A stretch of DNA of 64,000 nt from Corynebacterium sp. CNJ-954 (GTDB taxonomy: Bacteria; Actinomycetota; Actinomycetes; Mycobacteriales; Mycobacteriaceae): positions 1-64,000 of the forward strand of contig NZ_MKKI01000004.1 of assembly GCF_001942345.1 (NCBI RefSeq), given 5' to 3'. The first letter of the stretch is position 1; the number at the start of each line of letters is the position of its first letter. Positions 46,837 to 54,265 of this stretch are shown piece after piece. The translations under genes and the position numbers were made by a program. Under the pieces are notes generated by a model that was not told the DNA's origin, ran no database searches, and saw only the letters and a list, made by a program, of their open reading frames with translations.

Positions 46837-46850
46837 AGGTACCGTAACCT
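46837..46850. promoter_or_regulatory. Possible DtxR-type dyad
   Basis: AGGTACCGTAACCT resembles the DtxR half-sites AGGT/ACCT, but the centre is one base shorter than the consensus. It lies nine bases before the lipoprotein start codon, where iron-dependent repression would be effective. Confidence 0.3.
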
Positions 46851-46899
46851 CGGTCCGGGGAACAGCGCGGAGACGTCACGGGTATTAGACTCGTCTGCC

Positions 46900-47463
46900 A
46901 TGGGTACCCCGTCTTTTATTTCCGAGCTCCGCGACAAGGTCGGCCACGCACCACTGTGGCTGCCGGGAGTCACCGCTGTCGTGGTCCGGGACGTGGCGGA
47001 GGACGCGCCGGTGTACGCCACGCCGGACGTCCTGCTGGTCAAACGGGCGGACGACGGCCGCTGGACCCCGGTGTGCGGCATCATTGACCCGGGCGAGGAG
47101 GTCGCGGACGCGGCCGTGCGGGAGGTCGCCGAAGAAACCGGCCTGACGGTCGAGGTCGATGCGTTGATCGGCACGGGCGCGGTCGGCCCGGTGACCTATC
47201 CCAACGGGGACATCTGCAGTTTCATGGACACCACGGTCCGGTGCGTCCTCACCCCGGACAGTGCTGGCGAACCGCGGGTCAACGACGAGGAGTCCGTTGA
47301 GGTCGGGTGGTTCCCGGTGGCCCAGTTGCCGGCGATGGACCCGAGGTTCCGGCTGGTCATCGCCGACTGTGTCGCGCAGTTGAAGCATCCGGCGGGCTTC
47401 CGGCCACGGATGGGGTACGTGAAGCGGTCTCGGCCGGTCGCCGGCGACATCCGCGGGATATAG
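46900..47463 (+). CDS. NUDIX hydrolase
   Basis: The 187-residue product contains a complete NUDIX box GIIDPGEEVADAAVREVAEETGL and the partner sequence WTPVCGIIDPG. It resembles NUDIX enzymes of the ADP-ribose/nucleoside-diphosphate type in actinobacteria. ATG at 46900 is preceded by TAGACT eight bases earlier, so it may be leaderless. It lies divergent from the lipoprotein gene. Confidence 0.9.
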   Translation: MGTPSFISELRDKVGHAPLWLPGVTAVVVRDVAEDAPVYATPDVLLVKRADDGRWTPVCGIIDPGEEVADAAVREVAEETGLTVEVDALIGTGAVGPVTYPNGDICSFMDTTVRCVLTPDSAGEPRVNDEESVEVGWFPVAQLPAMDPRFRLVIADCVAQLKHPAGFRPRMGYVKRSRPVAGDIRGI

Positions 47464-47474
47464 TCCTTCCGACC

Positions 47475-48956
47475 ATGGAACCTGCAGGGGACGCGCCCGG
47501 CCGTCAACGTGCACTTCCCCGCGATGTCGCAGAGGCCCTCGACCGGATCCTGGACGGGGCGGTGGCGGACGACCTGGAGTCCAGCGTCCTGGATTTCAAG
47601 GAGGACCCCACCCACACCCCGACGCGTCGCCCGGACGAGAAGGCCGCGGACATGCTGGTCAAGACCGCGTGCTGCTTCGCCAACGGCTCGGCGGGACGGG
47701 GTTTCATCGTCTTCGGCATCGCCGACCGGACACCGGGGCCCGATGCCTTCAACGGTACTGACCGTGACCCGGCGGAGATCGCACACCTGATCTTCACCGG
47801 TACGCGCCCCCACCTGACAGTGGACGCCTGGGACGCCTACGCGCATGGCGCACGGATCATCGTGATCCGTGTCCCCGCAGGGCTCGCGGTGCACACGGGG
47901 CCCGACGAGATCGTCCGGCACCGTGTCGGGGACGCCTGCCTCCCTCTCGAGGGCGAGCCGAAGGAACTCCTCGCACGGGCCCGCGGAAACCCCGATTACA
48001 CGGCGGAGCCGTCGTCGGTTCCTCTGCAGGACTATGACGTGGAGGCGTTGGCGGCGGGCCGTGAACTGCTGGCCACGGCGCAACGTGCCGGCACGCTGCC
48101 CAACGGCGACGGCACTGGTACAGGCCTGCTGGCGAAACTGGACCTGCTGACTGACGACGGTGCCCCGACCGTCGCGGCAGAACTCCTCTTCCACCGGGCG
48201 CCGGGGGCCCGACACCTGTACCGGGCCGGTGACACGGAGTCGGCGCACCCGCCGACCGAGACGCTCCTGGACCTGCCGTTGGTGTTGTCGGCGACATCGT
48301 TGCGTGACCTGGTCAGGGCGCATGACGACTCGTCGATTCCGGCGGCCGCCGCCGATGAGGCGATCACCAACGCCCTGGTGCACCGGGACTGGTCACGTCC
48401 TGAGCCGGTGGTGGTCTTCCAGTCCCCGCAGATGATCCGGGTCCACTCCCCCGGTGGTCTGCCTGGCGGAAACACCGCCGACCGACTGTTGTCCGGTCCC
48501 TCGCAGCCACGTAATCCGGCTCTGCTCAACGCGATGCAGCTGTTGGGGCTGGAACGGTGGTCGTCCCGTGGTTTCGACCGGATGTGGTTGGCGATGTTGT
48601 CGGCGGGGTTCGAGCCACCGACCGTCGACGCGAAAGAGGACGCGGTGGATGTGACCCTGTTCAACGGTGAGCCGGACATGGAGTTCGTCTCATTGCTGAG
48701 CGCCGTGCGTGCCGAGTACGGCCGCGGCGTGGCCCGCGACGCGGCGACACTGGTGGTGCTGCGCCATCTGATGGCGGCCGGGACCGTGGACCTCGAGCTG
48801 GCGGCCCTGCTGCAACAGGCCGGTGAGGCGGATGCGCGGTCGCTGATGACGTGGCTCGCGCAGCGTGGGGTATTGCAGCGGACCGCCCGACGCCGCGACG
48901 AGTGGCGGTTCTCCGACCGGGTGGCGGCGCTGGTGCCGGGCAGCGCAGCGGGGTGA
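47475..48956 (+). CDS. AlbA_2 domain regulator with GHKL-like ATPase region
   Basis: The 493-residue product has an AlbA_2/Schlafen-type domain (about 35-170: LDFKEDPTHTP, TACCFANGSAGRGFIVFGIAD, IIVIRVPAG), a HATPase_c_4-like part (AAADEAITNALVHRDWS, RVHSPGGLPGGNT) and a C-terminal winged-helix-like end. Such proteins are usually transcription regulators. ATG at 47475 follows TATAGT (47459-47464) by ten bases. The target is unknown. Confidence 0.85.
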   Translation: MEPAGDAPGRQRALPRDVAEALDRILDGAVADDLESSVLDFKEDPTHTPTRRPDEKAADMLVKTACCFANGSAGRGFIVFGIADRTPGPDAFNGTDRDPAEIAHLIFTGTRPHLTVDAWDAYAHGARIIVIRVPAGLAVHTGPDEIVRHRVGDACLPLEGEPKELLARARGNPDYTAEPSSVPLQDYDVEALAAGRELLATAQRAGTLPNGDGTGTGLLAKLDLLTDDGAPTVAAELLFHRAPGARHLYRAGDTESAHPPTETLLDLPLVLSATSLRDLVRAHDDSSIPAAAADEAITNALVHRDWSRPEPVVVFQSPQMIRVHSPGGLPGGNTADRLLSGPSQPRNPALLNAMQLLGLERWSSRGFDRMWLAMLSAGFEPPTVDAKEDAVDVTLFNGEPDMEFVSLLSAVRAEYGRGVARDAATLVVLRHLMAAGTVDLELAALLQQAGEADARSLMTWLAQRGVLQRTARRRDEWRFSDRVAALVPGSAAG

Positions 48957-48987
48957 GCCCGTCGGTCATCCAGGGCCCGCCTGGTGA

Positions 48988-49977
48988 CTACCAGGTGTTC
49001 TCCGGCTGCTCGGCAGCGTATTTGGCCGCACGTCCCGAGCAGATCATCAGCTGGATCTGGTGGAAGATCATCAAGGGCACGATGATCAGGCCCGCCCCGC
49101 CGCTGAAGAGCACGGCCGCGATCGGGAGGCCGGACGCCAGGGACTTCTTCGTCCCGCAGAACTGGATCGCGACCTGGTCCTTGTAGTCGAAGCCGAGGCG
49201 TCGTCCCGTCCACGATGTCAGCCACAGCATGGCGTAGACCCCGACCACGGAGCCGATGCAGATACCGACGATGGCGATCCAGGACACCGAACTCCACACG
49301 CCCATCACGATGCCCTCGGAGAACGCCACGTAGACGACCAGCCCGATCGAGATCTTGTCCACATAGCCGGTGGGTTTCGCCCCGGCGATCTTCGCCACCC
49401 CGGGGACTTTGCGCATCACCTGGCCCAGGATGAACGGCGCGAGCAGCTGCAGGGCGATGTCGACGAAGACCGAGGTGTCGATGTGCAGTCCACCGTCGGT
49501 GCCGCTCATCAGCAGGAGGACGAGCAGCGGCGTCACGAAGACGCCGATGAGGTTCGACGCCGACGCGCTGACGATCGCGCCGGGGATGTTTCCCCGCGCG
49601 ATCGAGGTGAAGGCGACGGAGGACTGCACCGTGGACGGGACCAGGGTGAGGAAGAGGATGCCCTGGTAGAGATCATCGCCGATCACACCCTTGAGTGGCA
49701 TGAGCGCCAGTCCGACGAGGGGGAAGACCACGAACGTGAATGCCAGGATCAGGAGGTGCAGGCGCCAGTGCTTCAGCCCGTTGAGTGCCTCGCGGGTGGA
49801 CAGGCGGGCACCGTAGAGAAAGAACAGCAGGCCGATCGCGATCTTCACGACCCAGTCCATGATCTCCGCGCCGGTTCCGCGGGCGGGGAAGAGCAATGCG
49901 AGGACGACGCCCAGGACGATCAGGATGATCAGCAGATCCGGACGGTATCCCAGGATGCGGTTGATGAAGTTCCTCAT
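48988..49977 (-). CDS. Bile acid:sodium symporter-family (SBF-like) transporter
   Basis: The 329-residue product has ten hydrophobic segments and the SBF-like layout of the YfeH group (IVKIAIGLLFFLYGARLSTREAL, LTLVPSTVQSSVAFTSIARGN, IPGAIVSASASNLIGVFVTPLL). The function of YfeH-type proteins is uncharacterised, so no substrate can be named. ATG at 49977 lies eleven bases after the ribokinase stop, and the pair is probably one operon. Confidence 0.85.
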   Translation of the reverse strand: MRNFINRILGYRPDLLIILIVLGVVLALLFPARGTGAEIMDWVVKIAIGLLFFLYGARLSTREALNGLKHWRLHLLILAFTFVVFPLVGLALMPLKGVIGDDLYQGILFLTLVPSTVQSSVAFTSIARGNIPGAIVSASASNLIGVFVTPLLVLLLMSGTDGGLHIDTSVFVDIALQLLAPFILGQVMRKVPGVAKIAGAKPTGYVDKISIGLVVYVAFSEGIVMGVWSSVSWIAIVGICIGSVVGVYAMLWLTSWTGRRLGFDYKDQVAIQFCGTKKSLASGLPIAAVLFSGGAGLIIVPLMIFHQIQLMICSGRAAKYAAEQPENTW

Positions 49978-49988
49978 GGTGAGACAGT

Positions 49989-50930
49989 CTAGAGCAGGCC
50001 GCGCACCTCGTCCCGCCCGGCGTAGGACGGTGCGGCACCTCGGCCGCGTACCGCCAGGCTCCCTGCCGCGGACGCCAGGTGCGCCGCCGTGACGAGATCC
50101 TCGCCTTCCGCCAGGGCGGCGGCGAGTGTTCCGCAGAACGCGTCGCCCGCGCCGGTGGTGTCGACGACGTTGTCCGCGGGGAGTGGGCTGATGTCGGTAC
50201 GGCCTTCCGGGGCGACCAGGACCGCCCCCTGGGCGCCGAGGGTGATGAGCACGGACGTCGCGACGCCGGCATCTACTGCGGCGACAGCGGCGTCGGCGAC
50301 AGCTGTGGCGTCCGACGCCGTACCGAAGACCTCCGCCGCCTCAGACTCGTTGAGGACCAGCGGATCCGCCGCGGCCAGCAGGTCAGGGGCCCGGGTGGTC
50401 ACCGGTGCGAGGTTCAGGACGAACCGGGCTCCGAGGCGCTGTGCCAACCCCGGCAGGGCCGCGGAGTGCTCCGGGGTGAGCTCGCCCTGGGCCAGCAGCA
50501 CGGCGGCGGCTGTATCGCCGGTGTCGTCCTGTGTCGCCGGGACGGTGTACTCGTTGGCTCCGGAGGTGACCACGATGATGTTCTCCCCGTCCGGGTCGTT
50601 CATGATGAACGCCTGGCCGGTGGGGACGTCCTGCGGCGCGCGGTCGACGGCGGACACGTCGACGCCGTAGTCGGTCAGGGTGGTCAGGGCGGCGTCGCCG
50701 TCTGCGTCCATACCGACCGTGGCCTGGAAGATGACCGTGCCGTCGAGGTACCGGGCCGCAGCCACTGCCTGGTTGGCCCCCTTGCCACCCAGGGCTTTAC
50801 CGTTCGGCGAGGCGATCGTGGTCTCCCCCGCCGTCGGAAACCGGTCGACCCGGACGAAAGTGTCGACGTTCAACGATCCGCAGACCATGACGACCGGGGT
50901 GGACGGTGCAGGAAGAGACGCGGCGCTCAT
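49989..50930 (-). CDS. rbsK: Ribokinase
   Basis: The 313-residue PfkB-family kinase has the N-terminal GSLNVDTFVRVDRFPTAGET, GKGANQAVAAARY, and the C-terminal DTTGAGDAFCGTLAAAL with the catalytic Asp. It phosphorylates ribose at O5. It stands without rbs transport genes. ATG at 50930 is 11 bases from the DUF4143 gene end. Confidence 0.92.
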   Translation of the reverse strand: MSAASLPAPSTPVVMVCGSLNVDTFVRVDRFPTAGETTIASPNGKALGGKGANQAVAAARYLDGTVIFQATVGMDADGDAALTTLTDYGVDVSAVDRAPQDVPTGQAFIMNDPDGENIIVVTSGANEYTVPATQDDTGDTAAAVLLAQGELTPEHSAALPGLAQRLGARFVLNLAPVTTRAPDLLAAADPLVLNESEAAEVFGTASDATAVADAAVAAVDAGVATSVLITLGAQGAVLVAPEGRTDISPLPADNVVDTTGAGDAFCGTLAAALAEGEDLVTAAHLASAAGSLAVRGRGAAPSYAGRDEVRGLL

Positions 50931-50941
50931 GGTGCTTCAGC

Positions 50942-52204
50942 CTAGCCGCCGGCGGTGCCGAGCTCCCACAGTGCTGAGACCGGCATGCCCCACAGGCGGT
51001 CACCGAACGGAACAGGGTCCTGCGCCGTCGACAGGACAATCCCGGCGATGAACCGGTCCCCCAGTTTGTCCCGCAGAAAAGCCAGATGACCGAAGTGCGA
51101 GGACCGCAGAGTCGATGACGCCTTGACCTCGATGGCAATGATCCTGCCATCGCCGAGCTCCACCAGACAATCCACCTCACGGTCATTGCTGTTTCGGTAG
51201 GAGTACAACCGGAAATCGGCGTTCGACCAGGACTGCTGGCGTCGTAGCTCTGCGGCGACGAACCCCTCGAGCAGTTGCCCGAAGTACTCGGAATTCGTCG
51301 CCAACTGACCCTGAGTCACCCCCGACAGGTGCATCGCCAGCGCACTGTCCGGCAGGAAGGCCTTTGGACGCCCAATTTCACGTCGGGCGAGGTTCGCCGT
51401 CCACGGTGGAAGCTCGTCGATGAGGTAGAGGCTGCGCAACAGGGGGATGTAGCTGGTGAGCGTGCTTTCGGGGATGCTTGTCTGCTTCGAGAGACGGGCC
51501 CGGACGAGTTCGCCGGCCTGATTCGCTGCGAGGAGCCGGAGCACCGACGTCACCCGGGCCGGGTCCGTCAGCCGCATCAGTTCGGCGATGTCGCGGTTGA
51601 CCAGGCTGGACACATAGGCATCGAGCCAGACCGACCGCATCCTCTCGGGCAGGACCCGGAGCTCCGGGAAGCTGCCGGCCGCGAGGACGGAGCCGTAGCC
51701 GTTCCTGTCCGTCGTACTGGGCCGGGGTACGGCACCGTCCACGACCGCCGAGACGAAGTCCTCCGAGACACCGGCGAGCTCACCCTGACTGAAGCCGCCG
51801 AGGTTCACCGAGACGCTTCTGCCTGCGAGACTGTCCGGGGTGCGCTCGATGCGGTGGAGGTCCGCTGAACCGGTGAGCAGGTACCGGCCCGGTCGCCGGT
51901 CCGCGTCGACGGATTCCTTGATCGCGAGGATCAAACCGGGTGCCCGTTGGATCTCGTCGATCACCAGAGGTCCCGGCGCCGACGACGGTACGTTGAGCGC
52001 CAGGAAACCGGCTGGATCAGCGGTTGCGGCGGCCCGGGCGTTGTCATTGTCCAGGGTCACGACGCGTCCGCCGCGCTTCTCGGCCAGTAATCCGGCCAGC
52101 GTACTCTTGCCGACCTGGCGGCCGCCCTGGAGGACCACCACAGGGAAGTGCGACAGGAGGTCGTCGACCCACGGGGCGATATTTCGTCGGATCAGTGTCG
52201 GCAT
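50942..52204 (-). CDS. AAA ATPase with DUF4143 domain
   Basis: The 420-residue product has Walker A GGRQVGKST near 28-36, Walker B PLVIDEIQRAP, the sensor LLTGSAD, and a C-terminal DUF4143 domain with a restriction-endonuclease-like core (DREVDCLVELGDGRIIAIEVKAS). These proteins are common, their function unknown, and they are often mobile or variable between strains. A decayed paralogue lies just upstream. Confidence 0.92.
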   Translation of the reverse strand: MPTLIRRNIAPWVDDLLSHFPVVVLQGGRQVGKSTLAGLLAEKRGGRVVTLDNDNARAAATADPAGFLALNVPSSAPGPLVIDEIQRAPGLILAIKESVDADRRPGRYLLTGSADLHRIERTPDSLAGRSVSVNLGGFSQGELAGVSEDFVSAVVDGAVPRPSTTDRNGYGSVLAAGSFPELRVLPERMRSVWLDAYVSSLVNRDIAELMRLTDPARVTSVLRLLAANQAGELVRARLSKQTSIPESTLTSYIPLLRSLYLIDELPPWTANLARREIGRPKAFLPDSALAMHLSGVTQGQLATNSEYFGQLLEGFVAAELRRQQSWSNADFRLYSYRNSNDREVDCLVELGDGRIIAIEVKASSTLRSSHFGHLAFLRDKLGDRFIAGIVLSTAQDPVPFGDRLWGMPVSALWELGTAGG

Positions 52205-52231
52205 GATTGTAAGTCTACGCCGTGCCGACGC

Positions 52232-52360
52232 TCACCGTGGATTTGCAGGCACTGTCACCGTGGATTTGCAGGCAGGAAAATGCCAGTTCATCACGGTAAA
52301 CGTAAGAATATATCTCACGCCATCGATGATTTGCAGGCACTCCCACCGTGGATCTGCAGG
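52232..52360. repeat. 20-bp direct repeats and two degenerate copies
   Basis: TCACCGTGGATTTGCAGGCA occurs exactly at 52232-52251 and 52255-52274 (23-bp spacing). A partial copy (GATTTGCAGGCAC) begins at 52328 and a variant (CCACCGTGGATCTGCAGG) lies at 52343-52360, inside the tail of the decayed paralogue. The array is in the spacer between the intact and decayed DUF4143 genes. Confidence 0.7.
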
Positions 52361-52363
52361 AAG

Positions 52364-53095
52364 CTACTGGACGTCGCACACGAGGCCCGCGAGGAAGCGG
52401 TCGCCGAGGTCCTCCCGGAGAAAACCAGGATGCGACGGGCCGAGGTCACCTGCACGCCGATCACCCTGCCGTCGGCGAGTTCGACCACGCAGTCCCCACA
52501 CCGGCCGTTGCTGTTTCGGTAGTGATACACCCGGTAGTGATCCCTCGACCACGCCGACTGGCGGTGCAGCGTTGCAAGCACGTGGGCTAGCGGGTCGTCA
52601 GCCCCGTCGAGGTACGCGGCGAGACCTGCATCCGGCAGGAAGGCCAGCGGACGCTGTATTTCCTCCGCGCCGAGCCCCGGCGTCCACCCCGGAACCATGA
52701 CGAAGGTGAATAACCTCTCCAGCAGGTCGAGGTAGCCAGACAGCGTCGAGCACGGGATGTCGGTCTCCCGTCGCAGGTCGGTGTGGGAAGTGATGAGGAA
52801 CGCGCCGGGGCGGTGGGTCCCTTCCGCCGCAGCGTGCAACCTGGCCAGCAGATCCTCACGATTGTCCGCATTGTCGAACCCGGCGAACGGGTCGATGACG
52901 GTGAAAAACGGTTCCTTCTCCGACGTCGGGATGTCCCGCCACCGGGGGAACCACCCGCCCACCGTGAGTCACGGCGAGTTGTTGCGCCACCGTGGACAAC
53001 CCCGAACCCCTTGCCCCCTGGAGGAGCACCACCGGGAACTCGCCGAGAAGCTGCCCTATTTGGGCCGGAATGTCGATCTCGGTCCCTGTACGCAT
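52364..53095 (-). pseudogene. Decayed AAA/DUF4143 paralogue
   Basis: Fragments in different frames match the intact neighbour: MRTGTEIDIPAQIGQLLGEF with a damaged P-loop (GARGSGLST, Lys lost), then PFFTVIDPFAGFDN, TDIPCSTLSGYLDLLERL, SWSRDHYRVYHYRNSNG and finally LGDRFLAGLVCDVQ in yet another frame. The central third of the gene is missing, including the sensor region. Multiple breaks and an internal deletion show real decay rather than a single sequencing error. Confidence 0.8.
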
Positions 53096-53151
53096 AGACA
53101 ACGAACCTATCCGACAGGCTCCCGACGGGAGACAGGCGAGGCCATGTCAGC

Positions 53152-53568
53152 CTATTCCTTGGTCATGTTGAGGATGATCGTGGAGTCCGAGGGCACTGCC
53201 GTGCCGGGGGCAGGTTCCACAGAGGTGACCGTCCAGTTGTTGTACAGGACCGGCATCGCACGCGACGGGTCCACGGAAGTGGGGTTGACCCCGGTGAATC
53301 CTTCACTGGTGAGCCGCTCATAAGCGAGCTGACCGTTCATTCCCTCGAGCCCGCCGGGGATCGTCAGATCCACGACCGGCGGGGCCTCCGAGGTGGACGG
53401 CACAGCGGCGTCGGCCTGTTCGATGGCAGGGGCGGCGTCCGGGGTCTGCGTGACGACCTGCGTAACCGTTTCCGGTGCTGAGGCGTCGTCGGAGCTGCTG
53501 CCGCACGCTGTGAGGGCGAATGTTGCGGCTGTTGCAGCAATCACGAGGATCTTTGAACGACGGGTCAT
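53152..53568 (-). CDS. PASTA-like lipoprotein
   Basis: The 138-residue product has a lipoprotein signal with lipobox LTAC near residue 21, a Ser/Asp/Thr-rich linker and one PASTA-like domain (LAYERLTSEGFTGVNPTSVD, NWTVTSVEPAPGTAVPSDSTIILNMT). It is attached to the outer face of the membrane. PASTA domains bind muropeptides in some proteins. ATG at 53568 follows GGAG nine bases earlier. Confidence 0.85.
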   Translation of the reverse strand: MTRRSKILVIAATAATFALTACGSSSDDASAPETVTQVVTQTPDAAPAIEQADAAVPSTSEAPPVVDLTIPGGLEGMNGQLAYERLTSEGFTGVNPTSVDPSRAMPVLYNNWTVTSVEPAPGTAVPSDSTIILNMTKE

Positions 53569-53724
53569 GGACTTATTCTCCTGTCTCGAGGGATTTCTGA
53601 ATAGTAGACCCGAGATCAGTGGAGGAATCTATTTCGTTCTCAAATAAATTCCCCCGGGAATATCACCGCAGTTCCGTGGTGCCCCCGGGGGTACAGCCGT
53701 CGGCCGTGGTCCGCAGCCGAGGAT

Positions 53725-54237
53725 CTACGCCTCGTCCCGTGATGCGACAGCCCGGCGGGCGGCGTCGAGGTCCAGTTCGACAGGCGTGACGCTGTCGTGG
53801 CCACCGCAGCCGCCGTCACAGTCTCCGCCGCAGGAGCTGTCGGACGATGATGACCCCGACGAGCAGCAGCCTGCCGCGGCCCGCTGTTGTTCAGCCTGCT
53901 GAGCCTTCGCATGGTCGATCTTCGCCAATGTCTGTGCCGCCAGCGCGGCACCCATGCCGATCAGGAACAGTGCGCCGACCAACAGCAGTCCGGAGACAAT
54001 CCACAGCCATCCGCCCTGGAGTCCGACGACGCCGGCGGCGATGAGGGCGACGCCCGCTCCCGTCCACGTCGGGCCGGCGATACGGTGGCCGGTGTCCCAC
54101 ATCTCCCGGTTCTTGCGCACCTCCGGGATACGCAGCCCCACCCACCTGTTCCCCGGCAGTTTTGCGGTGACGGCAAGCACACCGGTGACCAGCACGGCAG
54201 CGCCCAGGATGAACAGCAGGACAGAGAGAACGATCAT
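53725..54237 (-). CDS. SdpI-family membrane protein with Cys-rich tail
   Basis: The 170-residue product has four hydrophobic segments and the SdpI signature NRWVGLRIPEVRKNREMWDTGHRIAG. The last 40 residues are cytoplasmic or external and hold six Cys and a His (CCSSGSSSSDSSCGGD then CDGGCGGH), suggesting a metal-binding tail. In Bacillus, SdpI gives immunity to the SdpC toxin, but many relatives are not linked to a toxin. ATG at 54237 lies only 28 bases from leuS and has a TAGACT box seven bases upstream. Confidence 0.85.
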   Translation of the reverse strand: MIVLSVLLFILGAAVLVTGVLAVTAKLPGNRWVGLRIPEVRKNREMWDTGHRIAGPTWTGAGVALIAAGVVGLQGGWLWIVSGLLLVGALFLIGMGAALAAQTLAKIDHAKAQQAEQQRAAAGCCSSGSSSSDSSCGGDCDGGCGGHDSVTPVELDLDAARRAVASRDEA

Positions 54238-54244
54238 GCCGACC

Positions 54245-54257
54245 AGTCTATTACAAT
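54245..54257. promoter_or_regulatory. Overlapping divergent -10 boxes of the SdpI and leuS genes
   Basis: TAGACT (minus strand, 54245-54250) and TACAAT (plus strand, 54252-54257) are one base apart in the 28-base gap, seven and eight bases from their start codons. Both genes would be leaderless and their promoters would compete. Confidence 0.5.
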
Positions 54258-54265
54258 GACTGGAC

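Noticed and set aside
52201..52360. CRISPR array
   Set aside because: Only two exact repeats with a 3-base spacer; no regular spacers and no cas genes.
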